Shown: one piece after another, positions 27,159 through 36,633 of the stretch
Layout of the letters: every line of letters begins with the position of its first letter
How positions within the stretch are numbered: position 1 is the first letter of the stretch
Assembly: GCA_024666565.1 (NCBI GenBank)
Contig: CP088295.1
Location: 1,178,001-1,242,000, forward strand
DNA from: Svornostia abyssi
GTDB lineage: Bacteria > Actinomycetota > Thermoleophilia > Solirubrobacterales > Solirubrobacteraceae
Direction: 5' to 3'
Length of the DNA: 64,000 bases
Position numbers and translations under genes: made by a program
The notes under the pieces: model-generated
Database searches by the model: none
The model's input: only the letters and a program-made list of their open reading frames with translations
Told to the model about the DNA's origin: nothing

Positions 27159-28921
27159 GCCGCGCGGCCGCGCTCGTCGCCTGCGGCCTCGCGCTCGCCC
27201 TCGGCGGGTGCGGCGGCGGCGACGATGGTGTGGCCGGCGCGGAGCGCTCGGACCGCGCAGACGGCAAGCCCGCCATCACGGAGCAGAAGGCGCTGGCCGT
27301 CTCGGAGAGCCTGCTCGGTGACGGCGGCAGCACCGCGTCCGCCGGCGACGAGGAGAGCTACGAGCCCGCCGGCGAGATCGTCGCCGACAGCGGCTTCCGC
27401 CCGTGGGTCGACGGCTTCTCCTTTGAGAACTACGGCAACGACGTCGAGCCGCAGAACCTCACCGAGGTCCAGATCCAGGCGCTGTTCGGCGACGACGTGT
27501 GCGTCGGCGGCGACGGCGAGACCTGCAAGCTGACCCCGGCCGCCGAGCGCTGGATGGAGACCCAGAACGCGCGCATGGACGGCGGCCACTGCATGGGCTT
27601 CTCCGTCGCGGCGATCCGGATGTTCGTCGGCGCGCTGGAGGAGAAGGACTTCGGGGCGGACACCACCGCCGAGCTCGAGATCCAGGGCAACACGGATCTG
27701 CAGGCCAGCATCGCCGAGCACTGGGTCTACCAGGACCTGCCGGGCATCAACGAGCAGACCTTCCAGGGCACGCCGGCCGAGACGCTGGACCGCCTCGCCG
27801 AGAACCTGAACTCCGGCAAGGAGAACTTCACCATCGGGATCTTCAAGCCCGACGGCACCGCCGGTCATGCGATCACGCCGTTCGCGGTCGAGGACAAGGG
27901 CGACGACGAGTACGCGGTCCTCGTGTACGACAACAACTTCCCCGGGATCGTCCGCGCGCTCGACGTCGACGTCGCCGAGGACACCTGGCGCTACGTCGGC
28001 GGCACGAACCCGAAGGATCTCGACCAGGTCTACGAGGGCGACGCCGAGACGCAGTCGATGATCCTGCTCCCCACGAGCCCCGGCGAGAACCTCCAGCCGT
28101 GCCCGTTCTGCCAGGGCGAGGACGGGGAGGCCGGCGAGGGCTTCGGCGCGTCGCTGGGCAAGGATCAGCAGTACTCGCAGGTCACGCTCAACGGGGACGT
28201 CGAGAACCACCCGCACCTCATCCTCATGGACGAGCAGGAGCGCGTGACGGGGATCGTCGACGGGGAGCTCGTCAACGAGATCCCGGGCGTCGAGGTCGAG
28301 CAGAGCATGAGCGTCCGCAACTGGGAGGCCGCGCCCGAACCTGCGTACCTCGTGCCCGCGGGCAAGGACATCGTCATCACCGTGGACGGCACGAACCTCA
28401 CGCGCAAGACGAAGGCGTCGCTCGAGCTCGTCGCGGGCGGTCTCGTCATCGCAGTCGACGAGATCAAGATCAAGCCCGGCCAGCAGGACCAGGTCGCGCT
28501 CTCCGGGAGCGGCAACGGCCTGTACTACGCGACCGATGGCACGAACGAGGAGACGCCCGAGTTCTACGCCGGCGTGGACGACGACGACGCGTCGTACACG
28601 TTCGCCGCGACCGCGGTGGGCGTGAAGCGCGGCTCCACGATCGGCCTGGTCGTCGACCAGGAGTCCGGCACCGTGCTGCTCGACGCCGACGGGGCGAAGG
28701 CCAGTGTCGGCGGCAAGGCGTACTTCGCGCTGCTCGTCGGCAAGGAGACGCCGAACGCCACCCGCATCTGGGGCACGGACAGCCTGCGCCTGAGCGGCCG
28801 CCGCAAGGAGGGCGCGTACTTCAACTACCGCGAGACGCCGAAGGCCGGGCGGCCGCTGAAGCTCGAGGTCGGCCCCGAGGACGGCCCGTTCCGGACGGTC
28901 AAGGCGCCCTACCAGCCGTAA
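27140..28921 (+). CDS. Lipoprotein with papain-like cysteine-peptidase signature
   Basis: 593 aa. GTG 27140 gives a lipoprotein signal ending LALALGGC. Residues about 140-270 contain DGGHCMGFSVAAIRMF with Cys151, TAGHAITPFAVED with His243, and VLVYDNNFPG with Asp264/Asn265. The order Cys-His-Asp/Asn and the local sequences fit a papain-like fold. The C-terminal about 300 residues are beta-rich and unrecognised. It would sit on the outer face of the membrane. The enzyme activity is a prediction; the family could be an inactive relative. It is downstream of, and overlapping, the DUF4333 pair, so the three are probably co-expressed. Confidence 0.7.
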   Translation: MGAEEVGRAAALVACGLALALGGCGGGDDGVAGAERSDRADGKPAITEQKALAVSESLLGDGGSTASAGDEESYEPAGEIVADSGFRPWVDGFSFENYGNDVEPQNLTEVQIQALFGDDVCVGGDGETCKLTPAAERWMETQNARMDGGHCMGFSVAAIRMFVGALEEKDFGADTTAELEIQGNTDLQASIAEHWVYQDLPGINEQTFQGTPAETLDRLAENLNSGKENFTIGIFKPDGTAGHAITPFAVEDKGDDEYAVLVYDNNFPGIVRALDVDVAEDTWRYVGGTNPKDLDQVYEGDAETQSMILLPTSPGENLQPCPFCQGEDGEAGEGFGASLGKDQQYSQVTLNGDVENHPHLILMDEQERVTGIVDGELVNEIPGVEVEQSMSVRNWEAAPEPAYLVPAGKDIVITVDGTNLTRKTKASLELVAGGLVIAVDEIKIKPGQQDQVALSGSGNGLYYATDGTNEETPEFYAGVDDDDASYTFAATAVGVKRGSTIGLVVDQESGTVLLDADGAKASVGGKAYFALLVGKETPNATRIWGTDSLRLSGRRKEGAYFNYRETPKAGRPLKLEVGPEDGPFRTVKAPYQP

Positions 28922-28960
28922 CAGCGCTTGCGTGCGGGGGTAGCCTCCGAGGAGGCCGCC

Positions 28961-30200
28961 ATGAACGCACACGAATTCAACGAGAGCGGTGAACTCGCGG
29001 GCCGGGCCCTCGGCTCGGTCGGCACGGCCGTCCACGGCACGCACCACGCGATCTCAACCCGCGTGTTCGCCGCGCTCGGCCCGTCCGGCGAGCCGTTTCG
29101 CCGGATGCACGACACGATCTCCGCGGTCGCGTACGGCAGCGTCGCGGCCGGGCTGCGGCACGTGCCCCGCGGCGCGGGCGCCATCGCGGCGCTCCGCGCG
29201 CCCGCTGATGCCCCGTCGATGGCGGACAGCGTCGGTGGCGCCCTCGCGCTCGGCGCGCTGAACGCTGCGGCGGGGGGACCGCCTCGAGGTCGAGCGCAGC
29301 CCGCTCGCCGTGCCGATGCAACTGCGCGCCGGCGGGCGCCCGGTCGACGCGGACGCCGCCGCGCTCGCCCGCGCCTACCCGGGCGCCGCCCCGCGCGTCG
29401 TCGTGTTCGTTCACGGCCTTGGCGGCAACGAGGACGTCTGGCGGCTCGACCCGCTCGGCCGCGAGACCCCCGACCGGCTTGTCTACGGCGACCAGCTCCG
29501 GGCCGAGCTCGGCGTCACCCCGGTGTACGTCCGCTACAACACGGGCCGTCGCATCTCCGACAACGGGCAGGATCTCGCGGCGCTGCTCGAAGCGCTCGTC
29601 GAGCACTGGCCCGTCCCGGTGGACGATCTCGCGATCGTCGGCCACTCGATGGGCGGCCTCGTCGCCCGCGCCGCCTGCCACGTCGCCTCGCGTGACGGCG
29701 ACGCCTGGCTGGAGCGAACCCGCCACATCGTCTGCCTCGGCTCGCCGCACGCGGGCGCGCCGCTCGAGCGCGGCGCGAACCTCCTCGGGCACACATTGCG
29801 CGCGGTGCCGGAGACGCGCACCTGGGGCGAGATGGTCAACGCGCGAAGCGTCGGCATCAAGGACCTGCGGTTCGGCGCCGTCGCGCGGGAGGACTGGGAC
29901 GGCCACGATCCCGACGAGCTGCTGACCGATCGCCGCACCATGGTGATGCCCCCGCCGGGGGTCACGGTGCACGTCATCAGCGCGTGCGTCACCGCCGACC
30001 GCGACCAGCCGTTCGGCCGCGTCATCGGCGACCTGCTGGTGCAGGAGCGCAGCGCACTCGGGCCGCGCCGCAGCCACCCGCTGCATCGCTCCGCGGAGGA
30101 CCACCGTCATCTGGACGGCGCGCACCACTGGACGTTGCTGTCGCACCCGGACGTGGGCCAGGCGCTCTGCGACTGGTTGCGGCCGGTGTCGGTTGCCTGA
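28961..30200 (+). CDS. Alpha/beta hydrolase, PGAP1/lipase-like (frameshifted)
   Basis: About 412 aa after correction. The first about 100 residues are helical (MNAHEFNESGELAGRALGSV). The hydrolase domain begins VVVFVHGLGGNEDVW, the nucleophile elbow is GHSMGGLVARAA, and the likely catalytic His is in DGAHHWTLLSHP. One extra G in the G6 run at 29272-29277 breaks the frame; without it NAAAGDRLEVERSPL reads through. A clear GAGGAGG ribosome-binding site precedes ATG 28961. No signal peptide is seen. The substrate is unknown; lipid or ester hydrolysis is likely. Confidence 0.78.
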
Positions 30201-30217
30201 ACAGTAAGCTCCGCACC

Positions 30218-32003
30218 ATGCGGACGACATGGATGTTGGCCGCCGCGGGGGCGTTCATCGGCGCCATGTCAGCGGCTGGCCCGGTGCACGCGGCGCCCGG
30301 CGCCCTTCGGCCACGCGTGCGAGGCGAAGCGGTCGGCCCAGGGCGCGTTTCGTATCTGCCCGACGGTGATGCTCGCCGACCGCGTGCCCTCGTGGGACGG
30401 CACGCCGATCGACGCTGACGTGCACCTGCCGCCGACCGGTGATGGTCCGTGGCCGACGGTCGTCTGGCTGCACGGCTTCGGTGACGGCAAGGAGGTGGTC
30501 GAGGTGCAGGCCGCGGGCTACGCCGCCCGTGGGTACGCGGCGCTGAGTCTCTCCGCCCGCGGGTTCGCGCGGTCCTGCGGCGAGCCCGCGTCGCGCACGC
30601 CGGACTGCGCCCGCGGTTGGATGCACATCGCCGATCAGCGTTTCGAGGTCCGCGACGTCCAGCATCTGCTGGGCCTGCTTGCCGACCAAGGGATCACGAT
30701 CCCGGACCGGATCGGCGCCACGGGCTCGTCGTACGCCGGGATCCAGGCGCTGCAGCTCGGGTTCCTGAAGGACCGGATCCGCCTGCCGGACGGCAGCTTC
30801 GCGCCGTGGCGCAGCCCGGCGGGGAAGGCGATGCGCGTCGCCGGGGTCGCGCCGCAGCTCGCGTGGTCGGACATGGTGGCCGCGGTCTATCCCAACGGCG
30901 ACTTCGGCCAAGCGACCACGAGGACGAGCACTGCGACGCGGCGGCGTCCCGGGTTCCGCCTGCAGTCGTTCTACGACCTCATTCGCAACGGCGCCCAGTT
31001 CCTCAACCTCCTGCCGTCGCCGGGCGCCGATCCCACCATCGAGTTCCAGCGCTGGCTGGCCCTGACGGGGGACGACCTCACGACGCCCGCGGGGCGCACC
31101 GCGCTCGACGAGCTGTACGAGTACCGCTCGGCGCTCGCGATCCCGGGCACGCCCGCCCCACTGATGCTCGTCCAGGGGTGGACCGACAACGCGACCCCGG
31201 CGGCCCATGCGCTCGTGGTGTACCGCACGCTGCGCGCGCGTGATCCCGACGCCAAGGTGTGGATGACGCTCGCGGACTTCGGCCACTGGCGGGCGATGAA
31301 CAAGCGGCGCACCAACCTGAACGTCGGTGACCGGAACATCGCGTTCTTCGACCACTTCCTGCGGGGCCGCCGCGACTTCTTCCCGCCGGGCCAGGTGACG
31401 GTGTACCGCAGCGACTGCACCCGCAAGCGCAGCGACGGGCCGGCGATCCGCGCGGCGTCGTTCAACGCGCTGATCCGCTCGACGGTGTCCGTCGCCGATC
31501 GCGGCCCCGCGGGCACCGTGACCTCAGAGGGCGGCCTCGCGTCGGTGGCCAAGCGGGTCGACCCGGTCACGTCGCGGCTGCACTGCCCGACGATCCCGGC
31601 GCGCTCGGAGCCCAACACCGCGTCGCTCGACCTCACGGTCACGCGCCCCTTCACCTACCTCGGTCAGGGCGTCATCCGGGCGCGGGTGCGCGGGACCGGC
31701 GGGCCGCGCGCCCAGGTCGTGGCGCGGCTGTGGCACATCGAGCGCGGGCGCCAGAGACTGCTGGATCGCAGCGTCACGCGGATCGACCTCCCGCGCCGCG
31801 GCGCCGTCCGGATCGAGCTGAACGGCAACGCGGTGCGGCTGCGCCGGGGCGAGCACGTGCGACTGCAGCTGCTGGGCCGTGATGCTCCGACCTACGAGGC
31901 GCCCGACCAGCGCTTCCGCATCGCGGTCTCCGACCTGGAGCTGGAACTGCCCGCGCGCGAACGGCCGGGCACCGGCGCGCTCGCGGTCAGACGGCCCGGG
32001 TGA
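30218..32003 (+). CDS. Secreted CocE/NonD (S15-like) hydrolase (frameshifted)
   Basis: About 594 aa after correction. A signal peptide (MRTTWMLAAAGAFIGAMSAA) is interrupted by an extra C in CCC at 30296-30298; the corrected reading continues as HAAPAPFGHACEAKRSAQG. The catalytic Ser is in GATGSSYAGIQALQ, Asp in GWTDNATP and His in DFGHWRAMN, the triad of X-Pro dipeptidyl-peptidase/cocaine-esterase-like proteins. The C-terminal jelly-roll domain (TRPFTYLGQGVIRARVRG) is also typical. It probably acts outside the cell on an ester or amide substrate. The end overlaps the convergent SDR gene by 17 bp. Confidence 0.82.
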
Positions 32004-32742
32004 GCCCGCCGTCGACGATGAGCGCCTGCCCCGTGACGTAGCCCGCGCGGGCGCTGAGCAGGAACGCGGCGGCGGCCGCCATCTCGTCCGGTTCGCCGAG
32101 GCGCCCGGCGGGGACCTCGTCGGCGGCCACCCGGTCGGCCGCGTCGCGGGATCCGCCGTACAGCGAGAACAGCCGCTCGGTCGCGATCCGGCCGGGCAGC
32201 ACGCTGTTGAGCGTGATGCCGTCGGCCGCGACCTGCCGGGACACCGTCTTGAACGCGGCGAGCGTCGCCGCGCGGTGGGTGTTCGACAGCATGAGGTTGG
32301 GGATCGGCTCGCGCGGGCCCGTCGAGACGACGTTGAGGATCCGGCCGAACCCCTGCGCGCGCATGCCGGGGATCGCGGCCTGGACGAGCGCCATCGGCCC
32401 CAGCACGAGCTCGTCGTATGCCGCCTGCCACTGCTCGCGGCTGAACCCCAGCGCGTCCGGGTTGCCGGGCGGCCCGCCGGTGTTCGTGACGAGCAGCGTC
32501 ACGGGCGCGCTCAGGGCGTCGGCGACCGCCTCGAGGAGGTTCGGCGCGCCGTCGGCGTCGGCGGTGTCGTGGACGAACGCGGCGGCGCCGAGTTCCGCTG
32601 CCGCGGCGTCCGCGCGCTCGCGCGAGCGTGACGTGATCGCCACCCGCGCGCCCTCCGCGACGAGCTCCGCCGCGATCGCCCTGCCGATGCCCTGCGTGGC
32701 GCCGCACACGAGCGCCGCGCGGCCGCTGATGCCGAGGTCCAT
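31987..32742 (-). CDS. SDR-family protein with atypical active site
   Basis: 251 aa. The cofactor motif CGATQGIG and the NTGG motif identify a short-chain dehydrogenase/reductase, and the tail ALIVDGGLTRAV is normal. Where classical SDRs have YxxxK, this protein has LMLSNTHRAATLAAFK: no Tyr is present at the catalytic position. A subgroup of atypical SDRs with SN..R in this place is known to me, so this is not necessarily a dead enzyme. ATG 32742 is preceded by AGGAGC at good spacing. The IS110 element lies directly upstream and may have replaced its promoter. Confidence 0.82.
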   Translation of the reverse strand: MDLGISGRAALVCGATQGIGRAIAAELVAEGARVAITSRSRERADAAAAELGAAAFVHDTADADGAPNLLEAVADALSAPVTLLVTNTGGPPGNPDALGFSREQWQAAYDELVLGPMALVQAAIPGMRAQGFGRILNVVSTGPREPIPNLMLSNTHRAATLAAFKTVSRQVAADGITLNSVLPGRIATERLFSLYGGSRDAADRVAADEVPAGRLGEPDEMAAAAAFLLSARAGYVTGQALIVDGGLTRAV

Positions 32743-32751
32743 GCGTTGCTC

Positions 32752-33834
32752 CTATGTCAACGCCAGGGCGGGTGCTGGCGCGTTGGCGTTGATGGTGGTC
32801 ATGTTTGGTGTGGTGGTTTTGAGGGTCTGCCAGGCGGTGCGGGTTAGCTGGCGCTTGAGGCAGCGGATCGCTTCGATGCGGCTCTTCCCTTCGGCCTGTT
32901 TGCGGGCGAGGTAGTCGCGCGCGGCGGGGTGGTGTTGGCCTTGGGCGACGGCGATGCGATGCAGCGCGGCGTTGAGCTGTCGGTCGCCGCCGCGGTTCAG
33001 CCGCTGCCGGGTCTTGCGTCCGGAGCTGGCGGGGATCGGGGCCGTGCCGGCATGCCGGGCGTAGTGGCCGTCGGTGGGGAAGCGCTGCGCGCCGGCGGTC
33101 CGTCCGATCAGCGTCGCGGCGCTGATCGTGCCGCAGCCCTTCCAATCGAGCAGGTCGGGGCAGTAGTCGGCGATCAGACCGCGCAGTTCGCGCTCCAGCG
33201 CGCTGGCCGTCCGGGTCAGCTCGCGGATGCGGCGAAGCTCATCGCGCGCGATCCGGACCCGCGCGCGCTGATCCATGCGCTTCAGCCGCCGATCGATCCG
33301 GTCAAGCCAGACCTGGCGGTCCAGGCTCCCGGCCGGGATGCGGGCTTCGAGCTCATCGTCGAGCTCGACCAGATGCCACCGCAGCCGCGACTGCATCCGC
33401 GTGCGCTCGGCGACCAGATCGGCGCGGTGATCGACCAGCAGCCGGATCTCCAGCGCTGCGTCATCGAGGAACGCCGCAGGGAAACTGTCGACGCCATCGC
33501 GGACAACGGCCCTGGCGACCGCCCGCGCATCGATCACATCGGACTTCCCTGCGGTGCGCTCAGCGCGACGCGCTTGGCCCATCGCCTTGGGCGCAACGCG
33601 AACGACCCGCTCGCCAGAAGCGATCAGCACCCGCTCGAGCCGGCTCGAGACATGGCGGCAGTCCTCCAGGGCCCACACCTGCTCGCCTCCGAGGCTCTTG
33701 GCCCACCGCAGCGTTTGCAGCATCCCGGCCCGATCGGCGCCCAGTGTCTTCTCCGCGAGAACGCGGCCAGTCGCCAAATCCACAGCGCTGAAGCTGTGCG
33801 TGCTCTTGTGAGTGTCCGCGGCGATCACGATCAT
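32752..33834 (-). CDS. IS110-family transposase (DEDD recombinase)
   Basis: 360 aa. The N-terminal RuvC-like domain starts MIVIAADTHKSTHSF (first Asp), continues with ALEDCRHVSSRL and KSDVIDARAVARAV, giving the DEDD set. The C-terminal domain has GCGTISAATLIGRT and GTAPIPASSGRKTRQ with the conserved Ser region of IS110 enzymes. ATG 33834 is chosen because AAGGGA lies 7 bp upstream; starts at 33843 and 33909 are possible but poorly spaced. The gene appears intact, so the element may be active. It is likely to use a guide (bridge) RNA encoded in its flank. Confidence 0.93.
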   Translation of the reverse strand: MIVIAADTHKSTHSFSAVDLATGRVLAEKTLGADRAGMLQTLRWAKSLGGEQVWALEDCRHVSSRLERVLIASGERVVRVAPKAMGQARRAERTAGKSDVIDARAVARAVVRDGVDSFPAAFLDDAALEIRLLVDHRADLVAERTRMQSRLRWHLVELDDELEARIPAGSLDRQVWLDRIDRRLKRMDQRARVRIARDELRRIRELTRTASALERELRGLIADYCPDLLDWKGCGTISAATLIGRTAGAQRFPTDGHYARHAGTAPIPASSGRKTRQRLNRGGDRQLNAALHRIAVAQGQHHPAARDYLARKQAEGKSRIEAIRCLKRQLTRTAWQTLKTTTPNMTTINANAPAPALALT

Positions 33835-33936
33835 CCGCACCATCCCTTCGTCGACATGAACAGGCGAACGGATCGCCGATCGGACACATCTCAGTCGGGG
33901 CGGTGCCACGCTCCTATCAAGTCACGACCGGTGATC

Positions 33937-34023
33937 CTCGGACGGGCGGCGAGCGACACAACGCATGCAGGTCAGACACTTGGCCGACAGCAACCCTAAG
34001 AGTCAGCTCGCCGCCCGCCCGAG
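33937..34023 (-). ncRNA. Long hairpin in the IS110 flank, candidate bridge-RNA part
   Basis: In the 331-bp stretch 33835-34165, which has no gene, 33937-33954 and 34006-34023 form 18-bp arms with a single mismatch (core GGGCGGCGAGC/GCTCGCCGCCC) around a 51-nt loop. In IS110-type elements the region before the recombinase gene encodes the bridge RNA, with stem-loops that hold target- and donor-binding guides. Position and structure fit, but the guides have not been matched to flanking DNA. The rest of 33835-34165 shows only smaller inverted repeats. Confidence 0.45.
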
Positions 34024-34165
34024 ACCACACCGGTCACATCGGACGCCACCGGACCGACACAACGGACGGTGACACTGACGCAGACCCTACGATGGACGGC
34101 CGGACAGAGAATGTGGTTTCGTCCTCCGGTCCTCGCAAGCTCGGACCTTCGGACGACGTTACCTC

Positions 34166-34239
34166 GGGCGGTTAGCTCAGCTGGTCAGAGCGCGCGCCTT
34201 ACAAGCGCGAGGTCCCCGGTTCGATCCCGGGACCGCCCA
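34166..34239 (+). tRNA. tRNA-Val(UAC)
   Basis: A 74-nt cloverleaf. The acceptor GGGCGGT pairs with ACCGCCC, the D stem is GCTC/GAGC, the anticodon stem CGCGC/GCGCG encloses loop CTTACAA (anticodon TAC), and the T arm is CCCGG-TTCGATC-CCGGG. The discriminator is A and CCA is not encoded. It lies just beyond the IS110 flank. Confidence 0.95.
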
Positions 34240-34316
34240 TGTCTGTCCCCGCCCTCCCCAGAGAACGGATCTTCGTTACGGTGGTGCGCTCCTGCCGCCC
34301 GTTGAACGAGGTCGTG

Positions 34317-35378
34317 ATGCCCCGCCTGTCCATCGCCGTCGCGCTGTCGTCGGTTGCCCTGCTCGCGGCGACGGCAAGCCCGGCTGCCGCTGCCACGGTG
34401 ACGTTCGGGGCCGACCTGGAACAGGTGCCGGCCAACAACACGCCGGGAACCGCGTGCAAGGACGGGACGTGGTGGAACGCGGTGCTGCTCGGCCTGCCGC
34501 TGCTCGGCAACATCGTGCCCGCGAACGCGCAGGGGTCCTGCCAGTTCAGTTCGGGCGGCATCAACGCCAGCGGCTCGTTCGGCCTCGCGGCCCCCGCCAC
34601 CGGCACGGTCACGGCGGCGCGGGTGAAGGTCGGCAACATCACGGGGCCGATGCGCATCAACGTCATCCGTACGCTCTTCCAGCAGACCGGCAACGCGGCG
34701 AGTCCGAGCGTCACCACACCCTTCCTGCAGGCGTACGGGCCGACCTTCACCCCTCAGGCCAACGCCATCACGACGGTGCCGCTCAGCCTCCCGGTCCGCG
34801 CCCAGGCCACCCCGGACGTCAACGACACGGGCACGGTCGCGGGCACCGACTGGCTGGCGCTGGAGGTCCTCTCGCCTGACGTGCCCGTGCCGCTGGCGCT
34901 GTCGTCGGGGGCCGCAGCCTTCTTCTTCGCCGCGTTCCCCGGTCCGACCGCCGGCGGCGTCCCCGCTCCCAGCCCGAACGCCCTGCCGAACTACGGGGCG
35001 CTCGGGCTGCAGGTCACGATGAGCGCCGACCTCAGCACGTCGGAGACGACCGGCTCGACCACCGGCGCAGCGGCCGTTGGCCTCGGGCGCTCGACCGCAT
35101 CCGTCGCGAGCGGACGGGCGCTCCTGGACCTTGTGTGCCAAGGCGACTGCGCCGGCCGTGTCACGCTGACACCGGCGGCCGCCCGTGCGGCGAAGAGCAC
35201 GAGCTACGGCCGGGCGACGTTCTCCGGCAAGGCCGGCAAGCGCTTCCGCGTGCGCGTGAAACTCAACGCCAAGGGCCGCGCGCTGGTGCGGCGCAAGCGC
35301 ACCGCGAAGGTACGCGCGGTCGTCGCGCTGAACGGCGTCGCGACGACGACGAAGCTCGCGGTCACGCTCAAGCGCTGA
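34317..35378 (+). CDS. Secreted protein, unknown function
   Basis: 353 aa. The signal peptide is MPRLSIAVALSSVALLAATA and the mature part is beta-rich with no recognised catalytic motif. It has a two-cysteine motif CQGDCAGRV near residue 275, followed by a basic beta domain that ends VVALNGVATTTKLAVTLKR. A similar Lys/Arg-rich terminal domain occurs in other secreted proteins of this window. ATG 34317 is preceded by ACGAGG; the longer frame from 34239 overlaps tRNA-Val and is not credible. A strong terminator follows. Confidence 0.75.
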   Translation: MPRLSIAVALSSVALLAATASPAAAATVTFGADLEQVPANNTPGTACKDGTWWNAVLLGLPLLGNIVPANAQGSCQFSSGGINASGSFGLAAPATGTVTAARVKVGNITGPMRINVIRTLFQQTGNAASPSVTTPFLQAYGPTFTPQANAITTVPLSLPVRAQATPDVNDTGTVAGTDWLALEVLSPDVPVPLALSSGAAAFFFAAFPGPTAGGVPAPSPNALPNYGALGLQVTMSADLSTSETTGSTTGAAAVGLGRSTASVASGRALLDLVCQGDCAGRVTLTPAAARAAKSTSYGRATFSGKAGKRFRVRVKLNAKGRALVRRKRTAKVRAVVALNGVATTTKLAVTLKR

Positions 35379-35408
35379 CCGCTGACACGGCCCGTAGCGG
35401 ACTGGAAT

Positions 35409-35430
35409 CCGGGGAAACCCCGGTGTTCTT
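35409..35430 (+). terminator. Rho-independent terminator
   Basis: CCGGGG-AAA-CCCCGG hairpin (35409-35423) followed by a T-rich TGTTCTT. It lies 30 bp after the stop of the secreted-protein gene and before the next gene, in the correct orientation. Confidence 0.75.
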
Positions 35431-35466
35431 GGTGCTGTGCCCCGGAGTAGGCTCCGAAACGTGGAC

Positions 35467-36633
35467 ATGCTGCCTCATGCCTTCTCCCGCGCCGCCGCCG
35501 CTCTGACGGCCGCCTGCGCCCTTCTCGCTGCCGGACCCGCGGTCTCCGGCGCGGTCGAGATCACCTCGGCCGGCCCGCTCACCGCGGTCATCGCCGGCGA
35601 GCAGCTCGGCTGCCAGGTCGCGCATCGGAACGACTCGGCGCTCGAGCTGTACCCGTCGAGCGCGAGGCCCGGCGATTGCGGCACGTTCGTCGTGGTCGGG
35701 GCCGATCTCTACGCGCCCGTCGTGTCAGGCGCGGCGTCGGCGATCGGCGCGCGGACGGCGTGGACGCCGGTCAGCCAGACCCCGGTCACCGGTTCCGGCT
35801 CGAGCGGGTCGCCGTTCCGGGTCACCACCGTCGCCGCCGCTGGCGCGACCGGGCTGCGCGCCTCACAGGTCGACAGCTACATCATCGGCCAGGAGTCCTA
35901 CCGCACCGACGTCACGCTGCAGAACACCTCCGGCGCCGCGCTGTCCGGGGTCATCTACCGCGCGGGCGACTGCTACCTGCAGAGCTCGGACACCGGCTTC
36001 GGGTTCGCGAACGGCACGGGCGCGGTCGGCTGCTCGCTGACGGCGAACAACTCGCCGGCCGACCGCATCGAGGAATGGTTCCCCATCACCGGCGGGAACC
36101 AGTACATGCAGGCCGCGTTCAGCCAGGTGTGGGCGCATATCGGCACCCACACGCCGTTCCCGAACACCACGCGCGCCGCCGAGCGGCTCGACAACGGCGC
36201 GGGTATCAGCTGGACGTACACCCTCGCCCCGGGGGCGAGCGCCACGTTCTCGCACTACACGACGTTCTCCCCGACCGGGGTCAGCGGCCCGCCGCCGACG
36301 AACCCGGCGAGCACGACGCCCACCGGCGCGTTCGGGCCGAACGGCGTCGTGGAGACGCCGAGCAACAGGCGCTGCATCAGCCGCCGCTACTTCCGCATCC
36401 GGGTCCCGAAGCGCTACTGGCCGAACACCGTGGGCGTCACGGTGCGGATGCCGAAGACGACCCGCGTGCTGCGCCGCCCGCCGTGGGGCACGATCGTCGA
36501 CCTGCGCGGCCTGCCGAAGGGCTCGTTCAAGGTGCGGATCACAGCACTGCTGATCACCGGGCGCACGATCACGGGCACGCGGACCTATCGCACGTGCCGC
36601 GGCAAGCTCACGGGCGGCCGGCCGAAGTTGTGA
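35467..36633 (+). CDS. Secreted beta-rich protein, unknown function
   Basis: About 388 aa. A signal peptide (MLPHAFSRAAAALTAACALLAAG) precedes a beta-sandwich-like body with scattered cysteines (LGCQVAH, RPGDCGTF, AGDCYLQ, VGCSLTANN) and the polar QESYRTDVTLQNTSG strand. The C-terminal about 90 residues are rich in Arg (RRCISRRYFRIRVPKRYW) and resemble the basic terminal domains of neighbouring secreted proteins. ATG 35467 is used; GTG 35461 is 2 codons upstream. Its stop overlaps the GTG of the FGE gene, which ties it to the sulfatase operon, so a carbohydrate- or sulfate-ester-related role is possible. Confidence 0.7.
   Translation: MLPHAFSRAAAALTAACALLAAGPAVSGAVEITSAGPLTAVIAGEQLGCQVAHRNDSALELYPSSARPGDCGTFVVVGADLYAPVVSGAASAIGARTAWTPVSQTPVTGSGSSGSPFRVTTVAAAGATGLRASQVDSYIIGQESYRTDVTLQNTSGAALSGVIYRAGDCYLQSSDTGFGFANGTGAVGCSLTANNSPADRIEEWFPITGGNQYMQAAFSQVWAHIGTHTPFPNTTRAAERLDNGAGISWTYTLAPGASATFSHYTTFSPTGVSGPPPTNPASTTPTGAFGPNGVVETPSNRRCISRRYFRIRVPKRYWPNTVGVTVRMPKTTRVLRRPPWGTIVDLRGLPKGSFKVRITALLITGRTITGTRTYRTCRGKLTGGRPKL

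Larger units (their letters stand above)
32748..34023 (-). mobile_element. IS110-family insertion sequence (outer end uncertain)
   Basis: The element comprises the transposase gene and its non-coding flank. The end beside the SDR gene must lie at about 32743-32755, because the transposase stop codon (32752-32754) is only 10 bp from the SDR start. The other end is unclear. An 8-bp direct repeat GCTCCTAT occurs at 32748-32755 and 33910-33917 and could mark both ends. Alternatively the element extends through the structured region to at least 34023, as expected for IS110 members that carry a bridge RNA before the gene. No terminal inverted repeats are visible, as usual for the family. Confidence 0.7.
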
